64,000 nt of DNA from Chloroflexota bacterium (GTDB lineage: Bacteria; Chloroflexota; Dehalococcoidia; Tepidiformales; Tepidiformaceae): NCBI GenBank assembly GCA_026705605.1, contig JAPPAK010000003.1, positions 234,770 to 298,769 on the forward strand. The letters run 5' to 3'. The position numbers and the translations under genes are program-made. Shown in pieces: positions 44,084 to 51,924 of the stretch. Positions within the stretch are counted from its first letter, which is position 1. Every line of letters begins with the position of its first letter. The notes beneath the pieces are model-generated. The model did not search any database and was not told the origin of the DNA. It saw only the letters and a list, made by a program, of their open reading frames with translations.

Positions 44084-44486
44084 AGGGCTTTCCCCTCGTC
44101 TCTCGAGATGTGCTGAACACTGCGTTGAGGACCTCGCGCGCATGAGGGAGCAGCAAGCCCCAGACGCCCAGCACTGACCGGACGGCCACCGGGGTGCACC
44201 GGCTCGATCAGGGCATTGGTCGCGAGAAGTAGTGGGGTCGGGAGGGAATCGAAAGACGACCTGGGCGCTGCTGAACCCAAGTCAGCAGGCACGGCCTGAG
44301 TCGGCCTCGTGCCTACAGCCAAGCTCGTGGAACAAGTCACGGGCCGCTCTCCCACGCGACCCCGCCAGCGGACATGTTAAGGGATACGTGCTCTTAACGC
44401 TAGTGTGCTTATTCGGATGAACAAAAACGCGACAGGCGACTCGCTCCGTGGACTCCCGAGCTGGGCGAACCGGCCAGATCCCAGAG
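44084..44486. other. intergenic region with inverted repeat
   Basis: About 400 bases with no convincing gene on either strand. It holds the upstream region of the surface-protein gene and the 3' flank of the VOC gene. An inverted repeat GTTAAG-N11-CTTAAC lies at 44376-44398 and could be an operator; no partner gene is obvious. Nothing else is seen. Confidence 0.4.
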
Positions 44487-45347
44487 CTAGGCTGAGGGTT
44501 CCTCGAAGAGCTGGAAGAGCACGCCGTTCGTGTCTCGCGGGGAGAGGAAGATATTGCGCTTCCAGCGCTCGCCGCCCACGCCGCCGGGGGTCTCGATGCC
44601 CTCGGCAGCGAGGGCGTCGAGGGCGCCGTCGATGGACTCGACCTCGCAGGAGACGTGGTGCAGGCCCTTCCCTCGATTCGCGAGGAAGTCCTGCAGAAAG
44701 CCCTCATCGCCAAGCGGCTCGATGATCTCGAGCTTGAGCTCCGTGTTGGGGATGCGCATCAGGCACCCCTTGTAGCCCTGGTCGGCGACGTCCCAGCGGC
44801 TCTCAACCTCCATCCCGAAGACGCGCTCTTGCCAGGCGGCCTGCGCCTCGAGGTCGGGGGAAGCGAGGGAGACGTGATCGATGCGGCGGAAACCGAGGGC
44901 GCCGGCCACGCCCTTCGTGCCGTTCACGGGGTTGTCGCTCTTGGGCTGGTAGAGCTGCCAGAGGACACCGCCGCTGTCTCGGGGATGGATGTAGGCCATC
45001 CACCACATGGTGTCCTGGCTGATGCCCCCGAACGGCGTGACGCCCAGGCGTTCGAGCTCGGCGACGGCCTCCTCGATGTCGGGAACCTGGACGGTGAGGT
45101 GGTGGAGGCCGGGGCCGCGCTGGTCGAGGAAGCGCTGGACGAAGCTTTCGGGGCCGTCGGGCTGGAGGAGCTCCCACTCGATCTTCGTATTGCGCATGCG
45201 GGTGACGCAGCCCTCGAAGGGTGTGCCGGGGTGGGCGTTGAACTGGCGCAGGAAACGGAAGCCAAAGAGCCGCTCGAAGCGGTCGCGCTGCTCGCGCCAG
45301 TCGTGGGCGGCCATGCTGATGTGGTCGAAGCGGGTGAGGGTGAGCAC
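44487..45347 (-). CDS. two-domain VOC (glyoxalase/extradiol dioxygenase fold) protein
   Basis: A 286-residue protein with two VOC domains (about 1-135 and 145-286). Metal-ligand type motifs are FDHISMAAHDW and GLHHLTVQV in the first, IDHVSLASPD and GLHHVSCEV in the second, with Glu candidates in WQLYQP/LFQLFEE. Such double-VOC proteins include epimerases, dioxygenases and lyases. GTG at 45347; a distant longer frame is not supported. Divergent from the lipid kinase gene. Confidence 0.85.
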   Translation of the reverse strand: MLTLTRFDHISMAAHDWREQRDRFERLFGFRFLRQFNAHPGTPFEGCVTRMRNTKIEWELLQPDGPESFVQRFLDQRGPGLHHLTVQVPDIEEAVAELERLGVTPFGGISQDTMWWMAYIHPRDSGGVLWQLYQPKSDNPVNGTKGVAGALGFRRIDHVSLASPDLEAQAAWQERVFGMEVESRWDVADQGYKGCLMRIPNTELKLEIIEPLGDEGFLQDFLANRGKGLHHVSCEVESIDGALDALAAEGIETPGGVGGERWKRNIFLSPRDTNGVLFQLFEEPSA

Positions 45348-45409
45348 GGAGCCCCCGGGGAGAGGAGTGTGGGGCGGTATGGTAGGAAGGCAGGAGCCGC
45401 CGGGCAACG

Positions 45410-46315
45410 ATGGGAGCGAAGAGCGCGACGATCGTGGCGAATCCCCGCGCTCGCGGGATGCGCCGCTTCGACACCGAGGAGGCCCTGCGCCGGCTCGATA
45501 CGCGCGGCTACGAGGCGCGGCTCGAGCTGCCGGACTCGCCGGAAGGAACCGCTGAGGCCGCGGGTCGCGCGGCGGCGTGTGGGGACGACTTCGTGTTCGT
45601 GCTGGGCGGCGACGGGACGGTCCGGCTGGCAGCGGGAGCGATGGCGGGTTCGGAGTCGGCACTGGCGGTCCTGCCGGGGGGCACGGCCAACGTCTGGGCC
45701 AAAGAGGCGGGGATTCCCCGGAACCTGATTAGGGCGCTCGACGCCCACCTCGACGGGCAACAGGTAGCCATGGACCTGGGACGGGCGAACGACGAGCCGT
45801 TTCTCCTGATGGCCGGGATCGGCTGGGACGCGGAGATCGCGGCGACCGTGACACCCGCGCTCAAGCGGAAGCTGGGCGTGCTCGCCTACGTCCTGCACGG
45901 CATTCCCATGCTGCCCAGGCTGCGGACCGCGGAGGTGGCGTGGTCGGCGGAGGGGGAGTCGGCAGAAGAGCGAGCGGGACTGATCGTGGTCAGCAACACG
46001 CGGCTCTACGGCGGGTTCCTCATGTTCTCGATGGGGGCGAGCGCCCGGGACGGGCAACTGGACGCGTGCATCTTCACGCCCCGGACCGCGGCGGAGGCGC
46101 TTGGCCAGGCCATCCGGGTGGTGGTGCGGCGTCACTCGGGCGTCGAGGGCGTGCGCGAGCTGCGAACGCCAGAGTTCGACGTGACGACTCCGGGGCTGCC
46201 GGTGCAACTGGACGGGGACGTTGTGGGCGAGACGCCGGTGACGCTGACGGTGGAGCGGGGAGCGATCAGGATGAGCGTTCCCGCAGGACCGCTGACACCG
46301 GTGCTCTGGGAGTAG
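45410..46315 (+). CDS. diacylglycerol kinase-family lipid kinase
   Basis: A 301-residue YegS/DgkB-like kinase. The nucleotide loop is VFVLGGDGTVRLAAGAM, the following block is LAVLPGGTANVWAKEAGIPR, and the C-terminal beta-rich domain ends in PVQLDGDVVGETPVTL. It phosphorylates a lipid hydroxyl such as diacylglycerol, sphingoid or isoprenoid at the membrane. ATG at 45410. Converges with recF. Confidence 0.88.
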   Translation: MGAKSATIVANPRARGMRRFDTEEALRRLDTRGYEARLELPDSPEGTAEAAGRAAACGDDFVFVLGGDGTVRLAAGAMAGSESALAVLPGGTANVWAKEAGIPRNLIRALDAHLDGQQVAMDLGRANDEPFLLMAGIGWDAEIAATVTPALKRKLGVLAYVLHGIPMLPRLRTAEVAWSAEGESAEERAGLIVVSNTRLYGGFLMFSMGASARDGQLDACIFTPRTAAEALGQAIRVVVRRHSGVEGVRELRTPEFDVTTPGLPVQLDGDVVGETPVTLTVERGAIRMSVPAGPLTPVLWE

Positions 46316-46321
46316 AGGCGG

Positions 46322-47488
46322 CTACTCGCCTTCGAAGCGTCCGATGCTGCCGCCCGCAACGACAAAACGGCCGGCGGCGCTGGTGAGGACATCTCGGACC
46401 CGGTCGGGGTCGGCGGTTGTGACGATGACCTGCTGGAAGATCTCGAAGGAATCGAGCACGCCGCGGCGGCGCTGCTCGTCGAGCTCGCTGAGGACATCGT
46501 CGAGGAGAACGACGGGCTCGTCGCCGAGGCAGGTCTGGAGGTAGGCAGCCTCGGCGAAGCGCAGGGAGAGGGCGGCGGTGCGGAGCTGGGCGCGCGAGGC
46601 GAAGGAGGCGGCGGAGAAGCCCTCGATGAGCACCTCGACATCGTCGCGGTGGGGACCGAAGAGGGTGACACCGGCGCCGATCTCGCGGGGGCGGCCATCG
46701 CCCAGGGCCTGCAGCATGCGGCTGGTCCACTCGGCTTCGTCGATGGGGAGGTCGTCCTCCACGGCTTCGCCGAGGGCGGGCTTGTAGGTGAGGTCGATGG
46801 TCTCGGAGTCGTCGCTGAGGCGGGCCATCTGCTCGCGGGCGTACGGAACGAGCAGGCCGAGGGCATCGGCGCGGCCCTTCATGATGATGCCGCCGGCGTG
46901 GGCAAGCTCCTGGTTCCAGAAGCCGAGCTCGGTGGGGGACGCTTCGCGGGCCTGGATGCGCTTGAGCAGCCCGTTCCGCTGCTGGAGGACGCGCTGGTAG
47001 CGCTGCATGGCGCGCAGGTACCCGCGATCCACCTGGGAGGCCATCATGTCGAGGTAGCGGCGGCGGAGGATGGGCGGTCCGGCGACGACTTCGATATCGA
47101 GCGTGGTGAAGAGGACGGCGGCGAGCTCGCCGACGGCATCGGAGGTGCGCTTGGCGAGGCCGTTCACGCGGACGCGCTTCCCGGCGCGCTGACCCTCGCC
47201 GCTGCGGCCGACGACGGCGACTTCGAGATTGAGGCGTCCGGCGGCTCGCTGGACCTCGGTCTGCAGGCGGGCAACGGGGAATTCGGAGTCGAGCACATCG
47301 CGGCGGACAAGGTCGGAGTCGCTGCTGGCGCGGCTCGAGCGGAGGGTGGAGAGGAGGTAGATGGCCTCTAGCAGGTTGCTCTTGCCCTGGGCGTTTTCGC
47401 CAACGAAGAGGTTGAGGCCGCGATCGAGCGACAGCTCGACCTGTGCGTAGTTCCGGAAGTTGGCGAGGTTGAGATCGGTGATGTACAC
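46322..47488 (-). CDS. recF: DNA replication and repair protein RecF
   Basis: A 388-residue RecF ATPase. Walker A GENAQGKSNLLEAIYLL (about 30-46), signature and Walker B region VVLLDDVLSELDEQRR, and N-terminal YITDLNLANFRNY. RecF loads RecA at single-strand gaps with RecO/RecR. The GTG at 47488 fits the RecF N-terminus; the frame to 47530 adds unlikely residues. It is divergent from dnaN, unlike the common dnaA-dnaN-recF order. Confidence 0.94.
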   Translation of the reverse strand: MYITDLNLANFRNYAQVELSLDRGLNLFVGENAQGKSNLLEAIYLLSTLRSSRASSDSDLVRRDVLDSEFPVARLQTEVQRAAGRLNLEVAVVGRSGEGQRAGKRVRVNGLAKRTSDAVGELAAVLFTTLDIEVVAGPPILRRRYLDMMASQVDRGYLRAMQRYQRVLQQRNGLLKRIQAREASPTELGFWNQELAHAGGIIMKGRADALGLLVPYAREQMARLSDDSETIDLTYKPALGEAVEDDLPIDEAEWTSRMLQALGDGRPREIGAGVTLFGPHRDDVEVLIEGFSAASFASRAQLRTAALSLRFAEAAYLQTCLGDEPVVLLDDVLSELDEQRRRGVLDSFEIFQQVIVTTADPDRVRDVLTSAAGRFVVAGGSIGRFEGE

Positions 47489-47621
47489 GGCGTATCCAGC
47501 GTAGCCCCCCGCAGGGCCCGAGCGCGTCAAGTATAGAGGCCTTTACGTTATGGGGTTATGTCCCATCCGCGAGGAGCATGAACAGAACTGCTTACGTGCC
47601 TACGCCCTCGGCGTTTGGGGG

Positions 47622-47627
47622 TATAAT
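47622..47627 (+). promoter_or_regulatory. -10 box for dnaN
   Basis: A perfect TATAAT, preceded by GGGGG, lies 31 bases upstream of the dnaN ATG at 47659. A good -35 is not visible at 16-18 bases (CCTACG at 47599). Transcription would begin near 47634, giving a 25-base leader. This argues against the earlier in-frame ATG at 47578. Confidence 0.5.
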
Positions 47628-47658
47628 CCCGGCCAACACCGAACAAGCGAGTAAACGA

Positions 47659-48801
47659 ATGAAGGTTCAAGTCCTGCAGGAGAACCTCCAGCGGGGGCTC
47701 GCGATCGTCGGGCGCGCGGTTGCCGCCCGGTCGACGCTCCCCATCACTTCGAACGTCCTGATGGCGACGGACGGGGGGCGGCTGCGCCTCTCGGCCACCG
47801 ATCTCGACATCTCCATCAGCACCTGGATCGGGGCGAAGATCGAGGAGGAGGGGGCGACGACGATCCCGGCGCGGCTGATCACGGATTTCGTGGGGCAGCT
47901 ACCGCCGGCGACGGTGTCGATCGAGGTCCCGGAGCGAACGCGCCAGGCGAAGCTGGAGTGCGCGCGCACGGAGTCGACGATCAACACGATGGACGCCGAG
48001 GATTTCCCGCGCATCGCGGCGATCGACGAGGGTCCATCAATCGAGCTGGACGCGGCGACGCTGCGTCGCACGATCGACCGGGTGGAGTTCGCAGCGGCGA
48101 CGGATGACTCGCGACCAGTGATTACGGGCGTGAGCATCAAGGGCGAGGAGAGCAAGCTGACCTTCGCGGCCTCCGATGGGTTCCGGTTGGCGGTTTCGGA
48201 CATCGAGCTGGGCGCCCGGCAGGCGTTCCCGGTGACCGACCTGAACCTCATTGTTCCGGCACGAGCGCTGCGGGAAGTCGGACGCCTGATCGGGGACGGA
48301 GCGGCGCCGGTACAGTTGCGGGTGAACGAGAAGCAAACGCAGGTGCAGTTCTCGATGACGGACGTGGAACTGGTGGCGCAGCTGATACAGGGGACGTTCC
48401 CCAACTACAACCAGCTGATCCCGGGCGAGTTCAACACCGCAACGGTGGTGGACGTCGATGACTTCATGCGCGGAGCGCGCATCGCGGCCATCTTCGCGCG
48501 GGACGGGAGCGGCATCGTCCGGCTGCAGGTACAGCCGTCGGGCGATGGCAGCGCCGGGAAGCTGGTCATCAGCGCCCGCGCGGACGAGGTGGGCGACAAC
48601 GAAGGCGAGATCGACGTGAAGGTGGACGGCGAGCCGGCGAAGATCGCGTTCAACAGCCGCTACCTGGCCGATGTCCTGGGCGTCCTCGACGGCGAGGTCA
48701 GGCTCGAGACGACAAGCCCCTCAAGCCAGGGCGTCTTCCGCCCGGCCGAGGAAGACGGCTACGTGCACGTGGTCATGCCAATGTTTGTTCAATGGAGCTA
48801 A
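47659..48801 (+). CDS. dnaN: DNA polymerase III sliding clamp (beta subunit)
   Basis: A 380-residue clamp with three similar domains: MKVQVLQENLQRGLAIVGRA; DAATLRRTIDRVEFAA; and the last starting near FNTATVVDVDDFMRGARIAA. DnaN rings hold Pol III on DNA. ATG at 47659, no strong ribosome site. The protein normally ends at or just after MPM plus 1-3 residues; here it ends MPMFVQWS, and its last 29 bases overlap the 3' end of a serine recombinase gene. The final residues may have been replaced by integration. Confidence 0.95.
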   Translation: MKVQVLQENLQRGLAIVGRAVAARSTLPITSNVLMATDGGRLRLSATDLDISISTWIGAKIEEEGATTIPARLITDFVGQLPPATVSIEVPERTRQAKLECARTESTINTMDAEDFPRIAAIDEGPSIELDAATLRRTIDRVEFAAATDDSRPVITGVSIKGEESKLTFAASDGFRLAVSDIELGARQAFPVTDLNLIVPARALREVGRLIGDGAAPVQLRVNEKQTQVQFSMTDVELVAQLIQGTFPNYNQLIPGEFNTATVVDVDDFMRGARIAAIFARDGSGIVRLQVQPSGDGSAGKLVISARADEVGDNEGEIDVKVDGEPAKIAFNSRYLADVLGVLDGEVRLETTSPSSQGVFRPAEEDGYVHVVMPMFVQWS

Positions 48802-50335
48802 AATGTGGGTACTTTTGGCCGGGTTTGGGGGAATTTTGCGGTAGAATTCCCTCGACCGTGATCTCATCGCGGGTCGCGTCGATCTTCAACTGAACGGCCT
48901 CGAAAACGAGCTGCTTCTCGTCCGATCCGGCCCCTTCGAGACACTCCACGACGGCTGCACAGGTCCGTCTGATGGCCTCTTCGTCGATGGCTCGCCCCAT
49001 GCCTGACCTCCGCTTCACGAGGGCGGCCAACTCCGCACTGTGCAGCTCTCGCTGCCGCTTCACGTCCTGCACCTCAGCCCGGACAACCTCGCTGTCCACC
49101 TCGCCATAGCCGAACAGTTGGACAAGGCGTTCCTCACGTTTGCGGAGCGAGGCGATCTCCGACTCAAGTCGAGCGATCGCCTCCTCAGTGCCGGCGACGC
49201 CATTCGCCTCCCGCCGTTCCTGCAGGATGACCTCGGGCTCGCTGAGCACCTTCCGCACTTCCGCCCAGACCTCCTGCTCGAGCGCGTCAGCCCGGATGTA
49301 GCGACTCTCGCACCGGTGCCCGGTATTTCGGGTGTAGGCGTGTCGGCAGCGGTAGTAGGGGTAGTCCTTGCCCTTCGTGGTATTCGTCTGGCCCACCATC
49401 GCGCTGTGGCAGAGGCCGCAGCGAATGCGCCCGCTGAGCAGGTAGTTCCGCTTCGGCGTTCTACGCCGGTTCGTTCGTTCGGGGTCATCCAGGATGTGCT
49501 GGACCCGCTTCCAGAGGGCCTCGTCGATGATGGCGGGCGTGGCATCCGGGATCTCGATGTGCTCGTCCTCGGGACGCTCGATCACGCGGGTCCGCCTGCG
49601 CGCTCCCGGGGCACGCACTCGAACACGCTTGGTGCGCCGGTAGACGGTGCGGCCGATGTATGCCTCGTTGAGGAGCACGCGACGAATCGTGATGGGATAC
49701 CAGCGACCACCCGAGAATGCCGGGACGCCGGCGTCGTTCAGCTCGCTGGTCACGGCCGAGTAGCTCCGCGTTTCCGCGTACCGCTCGAAGATCCGACGCA
49801 CGACGGCCGCCTGGTAGGGATCAATCTCCCGGCGACCGGTCTCCGGGTTGTACGTGTACCCGTAGCAGCCCCGGCCGAACGCCTGGGGAATCCGCCCGCT
49901 ACGCGCCCGCTCCTCTTTCCCCCGCATGGTCCGCTCGGCGATCTTCTCGCGCTCCACTTCGGCGATGAACGCGCGCGCTGCGAGGATAAAGCGGCCGACG
50001 GCGGTGTCCTCGAACCGCTCGGTGACGAACTCCAGACCTACCTCGGCGCACTCGAACTCATCGAAGAGAACACCGATGTGATTCTGGTTCCGGGAGAGGC
50101 GATCGACGGCGTACGCAACGACGACGTCGGCCTCACCGCGCCTCAGGGCCGCCCGGAGGTCATCGAGGCCGTCGCGCTCGAGGGCCCCACCGCTCGCGGC
50201 ATCACGGATGCAGCGCGTCACGTGCCAGCCGCGATCCCTGGCAAGTTCGACGCAGGCGCGCTCTTGGGTCTCAAGGGACGTTCCGTCTCGCTCCTGGGCG
50301 TCAGTCGAAACGCGGGAGTAGATGATTGCTCGCAT
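48773..50335 (-). CDS. large serine recombinase (integrase/resolvase family)
   Basis: A 520-residue recombinase. The N-terminal catalytic domain has MRAIIYSRVSTDAQ with Ser10, then a recombinase domain (AFGRGCYGYTYNPETGRREI; YPITIRRVLLNEAYIG), a zinc ribbon (RCGLCHSAMVGQ ... YYRCRHA) and a long coiled coil (EEAIARLESEIASLRKREER). Large serine integrases insert phages and islands at specific sites. I chose the ATG at 50335, six bases after GGAG; an ATG at 50347 has no such site. Its end overlaps dnaN. Confidence 0.93.
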   Translation of the reverse strand: MRAIIYSRVSTDAQERDGTSLETQERACVELARDRGWHVTRCIRDAASGGALERDGLDDLRAALRRGEADVVVAYAVDRLSRNQNHIGVLFDEFECAEVGLEFVTERFEDTAVGRFILAARAFIAEVEREKIAERTMRGKEERARSGRIPQAFGRGCYGYTYNPETGRREIDPYQAAVVRRIFERYAETRSYSAVTSELNDAGVPAFSGGRWYPITIRRVLLNEAYIGRTVYRRTKRVRVRAPGARRRTRVIERPEDEHIEIPDATPAIIDEALWKRVQHILDDPERTNRRRTPKRNYLLSGRIRCGLCHSAMVGQTNTTKGKDYPYYRCRHAYTRNTGHRCESRYIRADALEQEVWAEVRKVLSEPEVILQERREANGVAGTEEAIARLESEIASLRKREERLVQLFGYGEVDSEVVRAEVQDVKRQRELHSAELAALVKRRSGMGRAIDEEAIRRTCAAVVECLEGAGSDEKQLVFEAVQLKIDATRDEITVEGILPQNSPKPGQKYPHFSSIEQTLA

Positions 50336-50467
50336 CGCAGTCTCCATCAGGTCTGGTTACCTCTCGTTGGGCTCCATCGTTCACAGGCGTGGTCGCCGGC
50401 GCAAGAGCCCCGGCTCCACTGTTCTGGTGAGCGGTCAGCAACACCCTCGAGAGCGTGGGCAAGCGTC

Positions 50468-50683
50468 CTAGGCGACCTCGTCGCAGGGCGGCTCGTCGTT
50501 CATCTCGTCCGCTTCCGAAAGCAGCCAGCGCCACAAGGCGTCCCAGGCGCGCGTCCGTGGACCGGTACTCCACCGGACCTGGACCGTGAACGTGTCGCGC
50601 CCCGCCCTGAGCGGGCGCGCGGTGTGCCTTCGGGAGTCTTCCCGGGCCACGCGCCGCGGCTGCCGAGGCCTGGTGTCGTCCAT
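50468..50683 (-). CDS. 71-residue basic protein beside the recombinase
   Basis: A small basic protein with WDALWRWLLSEADEM near the end; no family recognised. The ATG at 50683 has GGAG seven bases upstream, and it precedes the recombinase gene by 132 bases on the same strand. Small genes in this position often belong to the mobile element. The N-terminal half is Arg-rich and may bind nucleic acid (inference). Confidence 0.6.
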   Translation of the reverse strand: MDDTRPRQPRRVAREDSRRHTARPLRAGRDTFTVQVRWSTGPRTRAWDALWRWLLSEADEMNDEPPCDEVA

Positions 50684-50820
50684 GCCGCTTCTCCGCTCGA
50701 GTGCGAGGTGCCCCCGCCGCCAGAGGGCAGGGAGGAAGCTCCCAGTGTTGCGGGACGGAGGAGCTCGAGTAAGCCCTTCGACGGGGGTTCATGGGTGAAG
50801 CGTCCACGGCTAGCCTCCAG

Positions 50821-51246
50821 CTACGCATCCGTGGCGCCCTCGTGCGCGAAGGGGTTGAGCACAGGAACAGCGGCAGGCTCGAAGTGCTGCACGTTGCGCG
50901 TCACGACGGTCAGGCCGTGCTCAAGCGCCGTCGCTGCAATGAGCAGGTCCGCGCTCTCGTAGCCGAGGGTGGCGGACAGCCGTCCCCAGCGCTGAGCTGT
51001 GGCGAGGTCGACGGGAAGGACGCGGTCGCCGTACCAGGCGAGCACCCGGTCGAGCCAGCCCGCGAGCTCGCTCGCGAAGGCCGGGTCGCGGCCCTGCTGC
51101 TGCTCGATGCCGCGCTTAATCTCCCCGATGGTCGCCACACTCAGGTAGAGGTCCGACGTGCGCTGCGCCTGTAGCCAGCGAGCCGCTCCCGGATGGCGTT
51201 CTCCTCGCCGGAGGGCCGACAGGACATCAGTGTCGATGAGATACAT
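50821..51246 (-). CDS. PIN-domain toxin (VapC/FitB-like)
   Basis: A 141-residue PIN RNase: acidic residues in MYLIDTDVLSALRRG, IGEIKRGIEQ and YESADLLIAATALEHG, plus the late TRNVQHFE. Such toxins cut tRNA or rRNA when the antitoxin is lost. Its ATG overlaps the antitoxin's TGA by one base (TGATG), so the pair is co-translated. Confidence 0.92.
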   Translation of the reverse strand: MYLIDTDVLSALRRGERHPGAARWLQAQRTSDLYLSVATIGEIKRGIEQQQGRDPAFASELAGWLDRVLAWYGDRVLPVDLATAQRWGRLSATLGYESADLLIAATALEHGLTVVTRNVQHFEPAAVPVLNPFAHEGATDA

Positions 51247-51500
51247 CAGAGGTCCGATGAGCGAGCAGGGAGGGGGAGCCGCTCGAACTCGTGGCCGTCC
51301 TGCGGGATGTCGAGCAGCAACTCGCCGAGCGTGGGGGCGTTCGCCTTCTCGATCTGCCGTAGGCGCTCGTACTCGTCGACCGCCAGCACGACGACGGCGG
51401 GCCGGCCGCGACGGGTGACCCGCTGAGGTTCGCCCGCGAGAGCGGCGTCAACGACGGCGCTGAAGCGGTTCTTGGCGTCCTGGAGAGGCCAGTCGTTCAT
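51246..51500 (-). CDS. Phd/YefM-type antitoxin
   Basis: An 84-residue antitoxin: the Phd N-terminal DNA-binding fold (WPLQDAKNRFSAVVDAALAG) with RRGRPAVVVLAVDEYERL, then a C-terminal toxin-binding tail. It should bind its own promoter and neutralise the PIN toxin encoded directly after it. ATG at 51500. The pair sits inside the recombinase-marked island and may stabilise it. Confidence 0.92.
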   Translation of the reverse strand: MNDWPLQDAKNRFSAVVDAALAGEPQRVTRRGRPAVVVLAVDEYERLRQIEKANAPTLGELLLDIPQDGHEFERLPLPARSSDL

Positions 51501-51594
51501 GTCCGTATCCAGCTAGATGTTCTGTCTAGATTCTACCACACCGACGGCCCGAGAGGGGACTCCTCGCTCGCGCGGCCGGGCAGAGGGTTCGAAA

Positions 51595-51656
51595 CCAGTC
51601 TTGTGGGCCTAACTTGACGGTAGGCCGTACCACCTTCGAGGTGCTGTTCAGCCTGT
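51595..51656. repeat. direct repeat R1 (62 bp, paired with 59484-59545)
   Basis: The 62 bases here and at 59484-59545 differ at only two positions. Each contains two small inverted repeats, GCCTA-N9-TAGGC and CACCT-TCG-AGGTG. A 31-codon frame (51517-51612) enters R1 from the left and ends in VLWA-stop, mirroring the VWWA-stop of a frame entering the other copy, so the repeat covers the 3' end of some former coding sequence plus its flank. Origin unknown. Confidence 0.85.
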
Positions 51657-51834
51657 AGCTGTGGGGTCGACGACGACGCGCCCACCGTCCTCGACTTCGA
51701 CGTACGGGCTGTGGCCGTCGAGCAGCTGCATGCCAGCGAGCGGCGCCGCGTGCGCTCTTCAGTGTCTCGCGGTCGCTCTCGTCCAGTTCCTCGCGGTCGG
51801 CCGCGACGAGCTCGCGGCTCCAGGACATGGACAT
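51657..51834 (-). pseudogene. short frame with duplicated leader start, probably frameshifted
   Basis: The ATG at 51834 begins MSMSWSREL, identical to a leader upstream of the exporter operon, and continues VAADREELDESDRETLKS. After about 25 codons the more protein-like reading moves to another frame (MQLLDGHSPYVEVEDGG, ending in a stop at the R1 boundary). A single indel would join them into a ~60-residue protein. I cannot name it; it may be a decayed small gene. Confidence 0.35.
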
Positions 51835-51871
51835 GCGAGGAAGCTAGCGAGGGCCGCGCAAGGTCTCCGTA
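51808..51871. repeat. direct repeat of the exporter leader region, left copy
   Basis: Sixty of 64 bases match 56690-56753. On the minus strand each copy holds a CCTTACGGAGACCTTAAG-like site (here decayed to CTACGGAGACCTTGCG) and the start of a leader frame MSMSWSREL. The copies bracket the three-gene exporter operon, which would be excised by recombination between them. Confidence 0.85.
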
Positions 51872-51924
51872 GGCCCTTTGTTGACTTTGCGGGACGTTGC
51901 GCCGGAGTTGCCCAGCGCCTCGCG

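Noticed and set aside
47578..47658. Longer dnaN start at the ATG 47578 with GAGGAG before it
   Set aside because: The spacing to that ATG is too short, DnaN homology begins at 47659, and a perfect -10 box lies inside the extension.
50821..51500. Toxin-antitoxin pair as a new system
   Set aside because: Both proteins match the known Phd/YefM and PIN families in the standard order.
51575..51600. tRNA T-arm-like GGTTCGAAACC next to repeat R1
   Set aside because: The T stem pairs poorly and no acceptor, D or anticodon arms can be drawn around it.
51600..51640. GCCTAAC in the R1/R2 repeats as an integron attC core
   Set aside because: No matching GTTRRRY partner at the right distance and no integron integrase; only a seven-base coincidence.
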